Below, piece by piece: positions 1 to 8,065 of a stretch of DNA of 64,000 nt. The position numbers and the translations under genes were made by a program. The stretch spans positions 7,253,001-7,317,000 of the forward strand of contig NZ_CP109067.1 of assembly GCF_035917335.1 (NCBI RefSeq), in the 5' to 3' direction. The first letter of the stretch is position 1. Each line of letters starts with the position of its first letter. This DNA comes from Micromonospora sp. NBC_01813. GTDB taxonomy: Bacteria > Actinomycetota > Actinomycetes > Mycobacteriales > Micromonosporaceae. Under the pieces are notes generated by a model. It was given only the letters and a program-made list of their open reading frames with translations, was not told the DNA's origin and made no database searches.

Positions 1-380
1 TCCAGCCGCCACTGGTCGAACCCGGCGGTACGGATCTCGGCGGCGATCCCGTCGGCCGCCGCGGCGGCGGTGAGCAGCGCCGGCAGCGGGTCCAGCGTGG
101 CGCTGCCGAGTACGGCGATCCGGGTGGCGGTCAGCCCGGCGCGCAGTTGGGCGGCGGCGCGGCCAGTGCGCAGCAGCGTGCCGGCCGCCTCCACGTCGAG
201 CGGGTCGGCCAGCTGGCCGAGCACCCGGCGGAGCTGTTCGACGTCCCCGGCGGCACCGGAGCGGATCAGTGTCCGCAGCTCGGTCAGTGGCCGCCGGTCG
301 CTGGCGGACCGCCCGGCACCGGCCGCCGGTGCGCCGGAACCGGCGACGGCGAGGCTGTCGACGGAACTGTCAACGGACAA
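1..380 (-). CDS. fkbH: FkbH-like glyceryl-carrier loading protein, N-terminal part (cut by window edge)
   Basis: Only the first 126 codons are inside the window. The TTG start at 380 is chosen because AGGAGG lies six bases upstream and the frame stays open to the edge; it overlaps the end of the KASIII gene by 11 bases, which suggests coupled translation. The visible part reads LRTLIRSGAAGDVEQLRRVL, then RIAVLGSATLDPLPALL and AGFDQWRLE, a pattern that resembles the N-terminal region of FkbH-family proteins. FkbH enzymes have a HAD-type phosphatase domain and move a glyceryl group from 1,3-bisphosphoglycerate onto a carrier protein. The HAD catalytic motif lies outside the window, so function rests on the N-terminal pattern and on the neighbouring KASIII gene, an order also seen in tetronate clusters such as abyssomicin (abyA1-abyA2). 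Confidence 0.65.
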   Translation of the reverse strand, partial: MSVDSSVDSLAVAGSGAPAAGAGRSASDRRPLTELRTLIRSGAAGDVEQLRRVLGQLADPLDVEAAGTLLRTGRAAAQLRAGLTATRIAVLGSATLDPLPALLTAAAAADGIAAEIRTAGFDQWRL

Positions 381-1440
381 CGCCGGCCTCCTCGGGTCGG
401 TGGTGCAGGGCCATGCCCGACAGCACCCACTTGGACGACTCGACGGTGGTGACCAGCAGCCGCCCGCCCACCCCGGTGCCGGTGGCGATGCGCCGCATCG
501 CCCGGTTCAGCTGGATGAACGGCAGCGCGTTGCCGTTGTTGCCGGTGTCCGCGACGCAGCACACCGCCTGATCGGTCCGTACTCCCAGGTACTTCCGGAT
601 CTTCTCGGTCATCACCCCGTTGAGCTGGGGGATCAGAATGTGCTCGACCTCGGCGGCGGGCCAGCCGGTGACCGCGACCAGCTCGTCGAGGATGGCCCGG
701 GCCGCCTCCGGCACGTGCTGCTCGATCGCCTTGTAGTCCTCTTCAGACATAGCTTCGCGGACCGGTTCGCCTCGGCTGCCGGTCACCATCGGGGCACCCT
801 GCGCGCCGTACCACCGGACGATCTGCGCCGGGGGGCGACCCTTGCCGACGGTCCGGGTGAACAGGTGCTCGACGACCAGCCCCGGCCCGTCGTCGTCGGC
901 CTCCACCACCGCCGCGCCGGCGCCGTCGCCGAACAGCGCGAAGTTGACCATCTCGACCGGGCGCAGGTGGGCGACGGTGCCGTCGGGCGGCCACAGGTTG
1001 CGGCAGGTGTCGGCGCCGATCACCAACCCGCGCCGCAGGCCGCCGCCGGTGAGCAGGGCACGGGCGGTGTAGAGGCCCTGCAGCGCGCCCGCGCAGCCCG
1101 AGGTGAGCTGGAACGCCGGGAGGTCGTCGAGTCCGAGCCGGTCGGCCACCAGGTTCACGGTGGCCGGCATCAGCTGATCAGGCGACGCGGTGGTCAGGAT
1201 GATGAAATCCAGGCTGGCCGGGTCCAGGCCGGACCGCAGCAGCGCCTGTTCGCCCGCGGCGGTGGCCAGGTCGCCGGTCGACCGGGGTACGCCCGGTGGG
1301 CTGTCCGGCCGGCAGAAGTACCGGGTCCGGTTGCCGGTCATCGCGTCCAGCCACTGCTCGTGCAGGCCGAACCGGTCGGCCATCTCCTGGTTGGTGACCG
1401 GATCGCCGGGAAGTACCTCGCTGAGGGATACCAGTCGCAC
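370..1440 (-). CDS. KASIII-like 3-oxoacyl-ACP synthase, catalytic His apparently missing
   Basis: A 356-residue FabH/KASIII-fold protein. The GTG start at 1440 gives the normal family length; an upstream extension would read into the SbnB intergenic region. The nucleophile region is QLTSGCAGALQ (Cys116), the FALFGDGAGA glycine motif is present at about 168, and the late GNNGNALP motif supplies the Asn (about 304). Where FabH has the IPHQAN motif this protein reads ILIPQLNGVMTEKI, so the catalytic His is not in place. That argues for an acyl-transfer or ring-forming role rather than ordinary decarboxylative condensation. Together with the FkbH-like gene just downstream it looks like the glyceryl-condensing pair of tetronate pathways; this is inference from gene order and family. 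Confidence 0.8.
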   Translation of the reverse strand: MRLVSLSEVLPGDPVTNQEMADRFGLHEQWLDAMTGNRTRYFCRPDSPPGVPRSTGDLATAAGEQALLRSGLDPASLDFIILTTASPDQLMPATVNLVADRLGLDDLPAFQLTSGCAGALQGLYTARALLTGGGLRRGLVIGADTCRNLWPPDGTVAHLRPVEMVNFALFGDGAGAAVVEADDDGPGLVVEHLFTRTVGKGRPPAQIVRWYGAQGAPMVTGSRGEPVREAMSEEDYKAIEQHVPEAARAILDELVAVTGWPAAEVEHILIPQLNGVMTEKIRKYLGVRTDQAVCCVADTGNNGNALPFIQLNRAMRRIATGTGVGGRLLVTTVESSKWVLSGMALHHRPEEAGVVR

Positions 1441-1486
1441 GGCTGAGTCCTTACGTCGAGGGGTTCGGGTCGGGGCGCGAGGGGGA

Positions 1487-2512
1487 TCAGCCGTACCGGC
1501 TGACGTCGTGGAAGAAGCCGGGAATCGTGTGCAGCCGCCCGGCCGCCGCGACGCTGGCGTGGATGTGCCTGGCCAGCACCAGATCCAGCACACCGAGGCC
1601 GAACGGGGAGAAGACGACCGGCCGGTCCACTGGTGGGGTGAACCCTCCGGTCAGGACGTCGTACAGGGTGCCGTCGACGAATCCGCGATGTCCGAGCTGC
1701 TGTTCGGTCAGGTGCACCGAGGTGTCCGCCTTCATGCAGTGCTCGACGTCGTCGACGACGTTGACGGCGGTCCGGATGATCTCCGGGGCCAGGTCACGCA
1801 GCGAGACGTGCAGGACGAGCGGGTTGTGTGCCAACAGTCGCGGGTCCGCCAGGTGCGGCCGGCCGGCGACGGTGGCGAAGACGATCAACGGGTGGGCGCG
1901 CACCAGGTCCTCGGCGTTGTCGTACAGCTCGATCTCGCCCTGCTGACCGCGGGCCAGATGCTCGCGGAAACCGGCGGCATGTGCGGCGGACACGTCGTAG
2001 ACGCCGACCGAGTCGAACTCGCATCCGTTGCCGACCAGATAGGTGTGGATGTAGCGGGCGATGAAGCCGGTCCCGACGTAGCCGACGCGGCGCGGCACCC
2101 CACCCCGACCGGCGCTGAGCGCAAGCGCCGCCAGGGCGGCGGACGCGGCGGTGCGTGCCGCGCTGATGATGGACGACTCGAGACAGGCGATGGGGTATCC
2201 GGTCTCGTAGTCGTTGAGGATCAGGACGGCCGACGCCCGTGGGATGCCGTTGGCGACGTTGTCCGGGAAGCTGGAGATCCACTTCATGCCGTGCACCTCG
2301 ACCTTGCCCCGCACCGAGGCCGGCAGCGCGATGATCCGGCTGGTGGGGCGGTCGGGGAAGCGCAGGAAGTACGAGTCGGGGTTGGTCGTCTCCCCGTCGC
2401 CGTGCAGCCGGTACGCGGTCTCGATCAGCTCGGTGACCTCCGGCTCACGGCCGTTGATGGTGTCGTGCACCTGGGCGCCGGAGATCACGGAGAAGGGGGG
2501 AATCGCTGACAT
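1487..2512 (-). CDS. sbnB: SbnB-like N-(2-amino-2-carboxyethyl)-L-glutamate dehydrogenase
   Basis: Ornithine-cyclodeaminase/mu-crystallin family protein of 341 residues. The start at 2512 is preferred over 2527 because GGAG lies nine bases before it. A Rossmann nucleotide-binding motif VGYVGTGFIARYIHTY sits near residue 150, preceded by the substrate-side segment SRIIALPASVRGKVEVHGMK with its conserved lysines. In siderophore (staphyloferrin B) and zwittermicin pathways SbnB oxidises the SbnA product and releases L-2,3-diaminopropionate and 2-oxoglutarate with NAD+. An SbnA homologue lies in the same operon, which makes the assignment to diaminopropionate supply strong. The product presumably feeds the adenylation-carrier protein encoded two genes upstream. 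Confidence 0.88.
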   Translation of the reverse strand: MSAIPPFSVISGAQVHDTINGREPEVTELIETAYRLHGDGETTNPDSYFLRFPDRPTSRIIALPASVRGKVEVHGMKWISSFPDNVANGIPRASAVLILNDYETGYPIACLESSIISAARTAASAALAALALSAGRGGVPRRVGYVGTGFIARYIHTYLVGNGCEFDSVGVYDVSAAHAAGFREHLARGQQGEIELYDNAEDLVRAHPLIVFATVAGRPHLADPRLLAHNPLVLHVSLRDLAPEIIRTAVNVVDDVEHCMKADTSVHLTEQQLGHRGFVDGTLYDVLTGGFTPPVDRPVVFSPFGLGVLDLVLARHIHASVAAAGRLHTIPGFFHDVSRYG

Positions 2513-2611
2513 GGTGGTCTGCTCCATCGGTGGGGACGCACGTCTGGGGTGTGCTGCTCGGTGGCCGACCGGCCGGGCCTCGCCTGGTGCCCGGCCGGTC
2601 GCCGGGAGGTG

Positions 2612-2815
2612 CTACCGCGCGGCCATCGCCCGGCGCAGCGAGAACGGACGCAGATCGGTCCACCGTTCGTCGACGTGGGCCATGCACTCGTCCTCGGAGC
2701 CTTCGAATCCGGCCGGTGCCCAGCCGCCGGGGACCGCCCTGTCGGCAGGGAAGAGCCCGTACTGCTCCTCGTGGTTGACCAGCACCGCCCAGCGGTCGGC
2801 CACGTCGCCGCTCAT
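2612..2815 (-). CDS. mbtH: MbtH-family NRPS chaperone
   Basis: A 67-residue MbtH-like protein. It has the family core NHEEQYGLFP at about 14 and VPGGWAPAGFEG followed by the C-terminal WTDLRP. MbtH proteins bind adenylation domains and are often needed for their folding and activity. The ATG overlaps the stop of the adenylation-carrier gene in an ATGA arrangement, so the two are translationally coupled and should be made together. Length and motif spacing are normal. Confidence 0.93.
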   Translation of the reverse strand: MSGDVADRWAVLVNHEEQYGLFPADRAVPGGWAPAGFEGSEDECMAHVDERWTDLRPFSLRRAMAAR

Positions 2816-4656
2816 GCCGGTGCCACCTGGTTGAGCCGGTCGTTGACCGCGGCGGTGAACGCGGCGAGGGTCGGGTTGCGGAACAGCAGCTGGGTGGGGA
2901 CCTTGATGCCGCCCAACTCGGCCCGCAACCGGCTGGCGACCTGCATCGCGCTCAACGAGTGACCGCCGATGTCGAAGAAGTCGTCACTGTCCTGGATGGT
3001 GTCGATCTTGAGAACCTCGCACCAGACGGTACGTACGGTCTCGGCGGCGTCCGCTCGCATCGGGATCTCCTCTTCGTTGTCCGGTGCCGTCGCGTCCGAT
3101 CCGGACGACAACCGGTTGATCAGCGCACCGCGGTCGGCCTTGCCGCCCACGGTCAGCGGAATGGTGTCGACAGCCGTGTAGCCGCTCGGTCGCATCCAGG
3201 ACGGCAGCTGGCTGGCCGCGTGCTCGCGTACCGCGTCGAGGTCGGCACCCGGGTGCAGCCGCAGCACCGCGCTGAGCTGGCCACCGTCGACGTCCGGCCG
3301 GTACAGCACCACCGCGCGGGCGACGCCGGGGTGGTCGGCGATCACCGCCTCGATCTCGCCCAGCTCCACCCGATGCCCACGGATCTTGATCTGGTCGTCG
3401 GTGCGGCCGAGGTAGCGGATCGTGCCGTCCGGTTGGCGCACGACCCGGTCGCCGGTGCGGTACATCCGCGCCCCGAGGTCGGACTCCGGGTCCGGCACGA
3501 ACTTGGCGGCGGTCAGTCCCGACCGTCCCGAGTAGCCACGGGCCAGGTACGGGCCGGCGACGCAGAGCTCGCCGGGGGTGCCGTCGGGCACCGGAGTCAG
3601 CGTCGCGTCGACGATCCGGGCCTCGACACCGGCCAGCGGTCGGCCGATGTGTGGCTGCTCGCCGGGCACGATCGGGGTCCCGGCCACGTTCACCGCCGCC
3701 TCGGTCGGCCCGTACAGGTTCATGGCCGTCAGCACGCCGTCGGAGATCAGCCGCTCCAGGGTGGCCCACAGTGGCGCCGGCACCGCCTCCCCGGCGATGA
3801 ACAACCGCAGGAACTGCCCGCCGGTGGCCACCTGCGCCAGGTCGTCGATCAGCATCTGGGCGTGCGACGGCGTCATGTCCGCCTCGCTGAGCTGATGCTC
3901 GACCATGAACTCGGCGAACGCCTCCGCGTCCCGGCGCATGTCGTCGGTGAGCACCGCGACGGTGTCGCCGCGGAACACCCGGACCCACTCCTGCACCGAG
4001 GCGTCGAAGGCGACCGAGGCGTTCCAGGCCAGCCGGGCGCCGGGCGGGCCGAAGAAGCCGCCCTGCTCCATCCCGTTGAGGAAGCTGACCAGCGCCCGGT
4101 GGGAGATCTCCACACCCTTCGGGCGGCCGGTCGAACCCGAGGTGAAGATGACGTACGCCAGGTTGTCCGGGTGCAGCGGCACCGGGTCGGCCCGCGGGTG
4201 GTCGTCCCAGCTGATCCGGTCGAGGACGACGGGCTGCCCGGCGTCGTCGTCCGGCACCGACCCGATCAGGTCGGCGTGGGTGATCGTCGTGATCAGGCCG
4301 GCGTCCCGGGCGATCCGGGACAGCCGCTGGGCCGGCTGCTCCGGGTCGAACGGAACGTAGACCGCACCGGCCTTCAGAATGCCGAGGATCGCCACCAGCA
4401 GATCGACGGAGCGGGGGAGCAGCACGCCGACGGCGCGCTCCGGGCCAGCCCCCCGACCGGTCAGGATCCCGGCGAGCCGGTCGCTGCGCTCGTCGAGCTG
4501 TGCGTAGCTGAGTCGTCCGTCTTCCGCGATGACGGCGTCCCGGTCGGGGTGGGCAGCGGCCACCTCACGGAAGGCGGCCACCGCCGATCCGTGCCACTCC
4601 GGGCGGGTACGCCGGTCGGCGTTGGCCGCCGTGGGCGCTGCAACTGTCTGGGTCAT
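2812..4656 (-). CDS. Stand-alone NRPS adenylation-carrier (A-PCP) didomain protein
   Basis: A 614-residue protein with one adenylation domain (about 20-520) and one carrier domain (about 530-605); there is no condensation, epimerisation or thioesterase domain. The A3 motif YVIFTSGSTGRPKG lies at 168-181; the binding-pocket region reads FDASVQEW, followed by NLYGPTEAAV, YRTGDRV and GRTDDQIKIRGHRVE. The carrier has DDFFDIGGHSL with the phosphopantetheine Ser near 567. Start at 4656 is the first ATG of the domain-bearing frame and follows the NTF2-like gene by 34 bases. It probably activates L-2,3-diaminopropionate made by the SbnA/SbnB pair; substrate choice is inferred from context, since the specificity code was not matched to a reference. 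Confidence 0.92.
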   Translation of the reverse strand: MTQTVAAPTAANADRRTRPEWHGSAVAAFREVAAAHPDRDAVIAEDGRLSYAQLDERSDRLAGILTGRGAGPERAVGVLLPRSVDLLVAILGILKAGAVYVPFDPEQPAQRLSRIARDAGLITTITHADLIGSVPDDDAGQPVVLDRISWDDHPRADPVPLHPDNLAYVIFTSGSTGRPKGVEISHRALVSFLNGMEQGGFFGPPGARLAWNASVAFDASVQEWVRVFRGDTVAVLTDDMRRDAEAFAEFMVEHQLSEADMTPSHAQMLIDDLAQVATGGQFLRLFIAGEAVPAPLWATLERLISDGVLTAMNLYGPTEAAVNVAGTPIVPGEQPHIGRPLAGVEARIVDATLTPVPDGTPGELCVAGPYLARGYSGRSGLTAAKFVPDPESDLGARMYRTGDRVVRQPDGTIRYLGRTDDQIKIRGHRVELGEIEAVIADHPGVARAVVLYRPDVDGGQLSAVLRLHPGADLDAVREHAASQLPSWMRPSGYTAVDTIPLTVGGKADRGALINRLSSGSDATAPDNEEEIPMRADAAETVRTVWCEVLKIDTIQDSDDFFDIGGHSLSAMQVASRLRAELGGIKVPTQLLFRNPTLAAFTAAVNDRLNQVAPA

Positions 4657-4690
4657 GGTCGGCTGGGCTCCTTGGGCTGGTCGGTCCGGT

Positions 4691-5260
4691 TCAGTGCGCC
4701 GCGCCGGCCGGCACCGGCACTGGCTGCGCGGCCTGCTGCTGGGCCTCCTTGTGCGCGGCGACCTGCGCCAGCAGGGCCTCGGTGTCCTGCAGCGGCCCGG
4801 CCTCGGTCTGCAGCACCACCCGCCACCGGTCGTGATCGCGCAACCAGCAGGTGACGTGGACGAAGGTGATGGTGGCGGCGGCCGAGTCGAACCGGACCAC
4901 CTCGAGGATCTGCCCGCTGACACAGTTCTGCACCACGGACTTGATCGGGGTGACCGCAAGGGTCCAGGTCGGCTCGTCGAAGTACTCGCGCAGGATCCGG
5001 CCCCACGCGTCCCGGTTCATTCCGACGGTGCCGTCGGCGCCGAGACCGGTCGCGTTCTCGTTGATGAAGAACGAGATGAACCGGTCGTAGTCGCGTTCGG
5101 CGAACGCCCGGTCGAACTCCTCCCCGGCGGCGGTCAACTCGGCGACGCACCTGGCACATCCCGCGTCACCGGCCCGGCCGGCGGTGAAGGCGGACTGTGG
5201 TGCGGCCTCGCCGCCGATCGGCGCCGCGTCCTGGTCGACAAGCGCGATTTTTTCCCGCAT
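4691..5260 (-). CDS. NTF2/SnoaL-like (DUF4440-type) protein
   Basis: A 189-residue protein whose centre reads as an alpha+beta-barrel NTF2-like domain: an N-terminal helix FDRAFAERDYDRFISFF, then WGRILREYFDEPTW, and the strand-rich stretch LEVVRFDSAAATITFVHVT ending in WRVVLQTEAGPL. Members act as isomerases, cyclases, dehydratases or non-catalytic subunits, so the exact role is open. The N-terminal 30 residues contain CxxC (GCARC), unusual for the family. It starts four bases after the GNAT stop with GGAG before the ATG, so it belongs to the biosynthetic operon. Confidence 0.7.
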   Translation of the reverse strand: MREKIALVDQDAAPIGGEAAPQSAFTAGRAGDAGCARCVAELTAAGEEFDRAFAERDYDRFISFFINENATGLGADGTVGMNRDAWGRILREYFDEPTWTLAVTPIKSVVQNCVSGQILEVVRFDSAAATITFVHVTCWLRDHDRWRVVLQTEAGPLQDTEALLAQVAAHKEAQQQAAQPVPVPAGAAH

Positions 5261-5263
5261 CGG

Positions 5264-5830
5264 TCACTCCCATTTCGCTGTGGTCTGCGGATCCGCCGTG
5301 GTCTGCGGATCCGGGGTGTGCCGCATCAGCAGCAGCACCCCGTCGGTGCACATCGGATCGGGAATCGTCCCGTCCGGCACGAAGCCCTCGGACCCGTACA
5401 GCGCCCGCCCCCGCACGTTGTCCGGCTTGACGTCGAGCCAGACCTGGCTCGCCCGGTGGACCCGGTACGCGCGGGACACCGCCGCCCGGAACAACCGTCG
5501 CCCGTGGCCCGCCCCCCGGTGCCGGTGCGACACCACGATGCGACGCAGCTCGACGACGCGGTCCGGCCGGCGCAGTCCCGCCAGTACGACGAAGCCCACC
5601 GGCGTCCCGTCGGCCGGCGCGACGATCTGTTCCTGGTCCGGATCGGCGAACGCCCGATCGTGGTACCGCCGGCCGGTCTCGGTGAGGTAGCGGGCCGTGT
5701 CCGGTCCCTGCTCCAACTCGACCAGCAGATCGAAGTCGTCGACCGTGGCCAGCCGGATGGGCGGCGTCGGGCCCGGGTCGGCGCGGCTGCCCGGGTCGGC
5801 CGGCCCGCCCGTCGTGGTCGTCCTCGACAT
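5264..5830 (-). CDS. GNAT-family N-acetyltransferase
   Basis: A 188-residue single-domain GNAT. The acetyl-CoA pyrophosphate loop is visible as VVSHRHRGAGHGRRLF (the R-x-x-G-x-G/A signature) at about 100-115, followed by the N-alkyl-binding YGSEGFVPDGT near the end. Inside the operon it could acylate an amine such as the free beta-amino group of diaminopropionate, either for self-protection or as a tailoring or amide-forming step. The last 10 residues contain a short repeated DPQTTADPQTTA, matching a tandem gatccgc/gtctgcg repeat in the DNA. Confidence 0.85.
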   Translation of the reverse strand: MSRTTTTGGPADPGSRADPGPTPPIRLATVDDFDLLVELEQGPDTARYLTETGRRYHDRAFADPDQEQIVAPADGTPVGFVVLAGLRRPDRVVELRRIVVSHRHRGAGHGRRLFRAAVSRAYRVHRASQVWLDVKPDNVRGRALYGSEGFVPDGTIPDPMCTDGVLLLMRHTPDPQTTADPQTTAKWE

Positions 5831-5837
5831 GTCGGTG

Positions 5838-6794
5838 CTACGGCTCGACCGGCGCGTCGGACGCCTCCGCCATCGCGATGGCGATCCGGCGAGGGCCGGT
5901 GTAGGGCTCGCGGCCGTGCGCGGTGAGCATGTTGTCGATGACGACCAGGTCGTCCGCGCGCCAGTCGAACCGGGTCAGCGCCGAGCGGTACGCGGCCTGC
6001 AGGTGCGCCATCACATCGTCGGGAATCCGTCCACCGTCGCCGTAGTAGCTGTTGGTGGGCAGGTTCTCCTCGCCGTACATCTCCAGCATCTCCTCCTGGT
6101 AGATCTGCGGCAGGGTGCTGATGTGGAAGAAGGTGGCGTGGTTGAACCAGACCGGTTCGCCGGTGACCGGGTGCGGGTGCACCGCGTCGCGTACCGCCCG
6201 GGTGCGCAACCCGTCGGCACCGATCCACTCGACGTCGATGCCCTGGCCGGCGCAGTACCGCTCGACCTGCGCCCGGTCGTCGGTGTCGTAGAAGTACTGC
6301 CAGCTGCCGCCCATCTCGCTGAACGTGCGCACGTACATCCACTTGCGCTGGATGAACTCCTGCGCGACGGCCGGATCGATGTTGCGGTAGACCTCGCGGA
6401 CGTCGGCGAACGGGGTCGCGCCCTGGGTGTGTGCCGGCTGGATGCAGTAGAAGAAGACCTTTTGCGGCCACTGCGCCTGGTACGAGCACTCGTTGTGTAG
6501 GAAGATCTCCTCGGTCGGCGGGTAGTCGGTCGAGGTGAAGACGTTGCCGGAGAGGCTGCTGCGCGGCGAGGTCCGCTCCGTGTAGTCCAGCGGGGCGCCG
6601 GACAGCGACCGGACCACGTCCTGTAGCCCGTCCACGCCGCCGACGTCGAAGCCGCGGAACATCACGGCTCCCGCCCGGGTGATGTGCGAGCGGATCTCCG
6701 CGCGGTTTCCCTTGATCACGTCGATGATGGACAGGTCGTCGTCCGGTTCGATGACCGCGGGCAGACTCTGCCCCGGCAGTTCGGATACCAGCAT
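5838..6794 (-). CDS. TauD/SyrP-like Fe(II)/2-oxoglutarate-dependent dioxygenase
   Basis: A 318-residue non-haem iron oxygenase. The metal-binding facial triad is HNE (His100, Glu102, in EIFLHNECSYQ) and the distal His293 in DNMLTAHGREPY, with the 2-oxoglutarate-binding Arg shortly after in GPRRIAIAM. HNE with a following SYQ and the WPQKVFFYCIQPA segment resembles SyrP-type enzymes that hydroxylate an amino acid while it is tethered to an NRPS carrier. A likely substrate is the diaminopropionyl or acyl group on the adjacent A-PCP protein. It lies between sbnA and the GNAT gene in the same leftward operon. Confidence 0.88.
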   Translation of the reverse strand: MLVSELPGQSLPAVIEPDDDLSIIDVIKGNRAEIRSHITRAGAVMFRGFDVGGVDGLQDVVRSLSGAPLDYTERTSPRSSLSGNVFTSTDYPPTEEIFLHNECSYQAQWPQKVFFYCIQPAHTQGATPFADVREVYRNIDPAVAQEFIQRKWMYVRTFSEMGGSWQYFYDTDDRAQVERYCAGQGIDVEWIGADGLRTRAVRDAVHPHPVTGEPVWFNHATFFHISTLPQIYQEEMLEMYGEENLPTNSYYGDGGRIPDDVMAHLQAAYRSALTRFDWRADDLVVIDNMLTAHGREPYTGPRRIAIAMAEASDAPVEP

Positions 6795-6812
6795 GTGTTT
6801 CCCCTTCGCTTT

Positions 6813-7823
6813 TCAGTGTCGACCGGCGGCGGCTATCCCGGACTCTTTCCACAGGTGCGAAACTTCGCCGAAGTTCTGGTGGACCCACTCGTCCGAGTAG
6901 ATCGTGTTGAGGTAGCGCTCGCCCCGGTCGGCGAAGACCAGGACGCAGGTCGATCCGGCCGGGATACGGTTGCGGAATCGTTCCAATGCCGATACCACGC
7001 CGCCGGATGATCCGCCGGCCAGAATTGCTTCCCGGGCCATCAGCCGCCGGCAGCCGACGACGCAGTCCAGGTCGGAGATGTGGACCACCGGGTACGAATC
7101 GCCGGCCGCCAGTAGCGGGGGACGGGCGGACGCACCGTGACCGGGAATCAACCGTCGGCGGCTTTCGTCGCCGAAGATGGCGCTGCCGACCGCGTCGACG
7201 GCGACCACCCGGGTGGGGAGCCGGTGATCCCGGACATGGTCGAGAATTCCGGTGAGGGTGCCGCAGGTGCTGGTCGCACAGAAGATGAAGTCCGGCGGAG
7301 CCGGCAGAGCGGCGATGATCTCCCGCATCGTGCGGTGGTGCGCCGCCGGGTTCAGCGGGTTGGCGTACTGGTTCGGCCAGTATCCCTCCGGGTGTACCGC
7401 CAGGAGTTCGCGCACCCGGCGGATGCGTTCCGGCAGGTACTCGCCGGTGGCCGGGTCCGGTTTGTCGATGATCTCGATCTCCGCCTGGAACGCCCGGAGA
7501 ATGGCGATGTTCTGACCGGTGGTCTTGGCGTCCACCACGCAGATGAAGCGCAGCCCGAAGTACCGGCAGACCTGGGCGATCCCGATTGCCAGATTTCCCG
7601 AGCTGGATTCGATGACCACTGAACGGTTCGGCACCAGCTCGGCCGCGTGAATCTTGTGTAGCAACATGTTCAGTGCGGTCCGGTCCTTGATGCTGCCGCC
7701 CGGATTTGCGAACTCCAGCTTCGCGAAGACCCGAGCCGGTATGTCGCGCAGCAGGCCGTTGAGCTCGACCAGCGGCGTATCCCCGATGCAGCCGAGAATC
7801 CCACTTACGGTGCGTTGGGTCAC
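6813..7823 (-). CDS. sbnA: SbnA-like N-(2-amino-2-carboxyethyl)-L-glutamate synthase
   Basis: A 336-residue fold-type II PLP enzyme of the cysteine-synthase family. The PLP lysine is in NPGGSIKDRTA (Lys46), the substrate-binding loop is IESSSGNLAIG, and ILAGGSSGGVVSA forms the cofactor phosphate cradle. SbnA condenses O-phospho-L-serine with L-glutamate. The GTG start at 7823 is preceded by GGGGGCAAG; the longer frame upstream would cross the predicted promoter and transcription start. It is the first gene of the leftward operon and pairs with sbnB five genes downstream to supply L-2,3-diaminopropionate. Confidence 0.9.
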   Translation of the reverse strand: MTQRTVSGILGCIGDTPLVELNGLLRDIPARVFAKLEFANPGGSIKDRTALNMLLHKIHAAELVPNRSVVIESSSGNLAIGIAQVCRYFGLRFICVVDAKTTGQNIAILRAFQAEIEIIDKPDPATGEYLPERIRRVRELLAVHPEGYWPNQYANPLNPAAHHRTMREIIAALPAPPDFIFCATSTCGTLTGILDHVRDHRLPTRVVAVDAVGSAIFGDESRRRLIPGHGASARPPLLAAGDSYPVVHISDLDCVVGCRRLMAREAILAGGSSGGVVSALERFRNRIPAGSTCVLVFADRGERYLNTIYSDEWVHQNFGEVSHLWKESGIAAAGRH

Positions 7824-7907
7824 CTTGCCCCCTTTGGTCGTGCCAATGGTGCCGACCGTTTCCGGCGGTGCGCAGACGAATCCGCGGTGCCAGCCTGAAC
7901 GGCACCG

Positions 7908-7939
7908 AGTCTTGCCGGGGGTGCTTGAGTGAGCCTTGA
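7908..7939 (-). promoter_or_regulatory. SARP box and promoter for the sbnA operon
   Basis: Read on the minus strand: TCAAGGC, four bases, TCAAGCA, eight bases, then AAGACT as the -10 hexamer. Two TCAAGNN heptamers 11 bp apart, eight bases before the -10, is the known layout of SARP-activated promoters. The same layout recurs twice more in this cluster. Transcription would start near 7901. Confidence 0.6.
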
Positions 7940-7984
7940 CGCCCGCGCAGGCGACGCGTCGTCCGGGCACCTGTCATCAGGTCC

Positions 7985-8016
7985 CCAAGGTGCACTCAAG
8001 TGCCGCCGGATACGTT
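7985..8016 (+). promoter_or_regulatory. SARP box and promoter for the PKS-thioesterase pair
   Basis: CCAAGGT, four bases, TCAAGTG, eight bases, then TACGTT as a -10 hexamer. The predicted transcription start near 8023 excludes the GTG at 8000 as the PKS start and supports the GTG at 8066. Confidence 0.6.
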
Positions 8017-8065
8017 CCGACCAGCTTCGATCACCCACCCCGGCCGACGGACATCGAGGATCGAC

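Noticed and set aside
2959-4854. Plus-strand open frame opposite the NRPS gene
   Set aside because: Antisense shadow: no family features, and the minus strand has full A and PCP motifs.
5326-7995. Long open frame on the minus strand (889 codons) across the GNAT, TauD and SbnA genes
   Set aside because: It is an out-of-frame reading of GC-rich coding DNA; its product is Arg/Gly/Pro-rich with no domain, while the other frames encode recognisable enzymes.
8000-8065. GTG at 8000 as PKS start
   Set aside because: It lies inside the SARP box and upstream of the predicted transcription start; GTG 8066 has a proper ribosome site.
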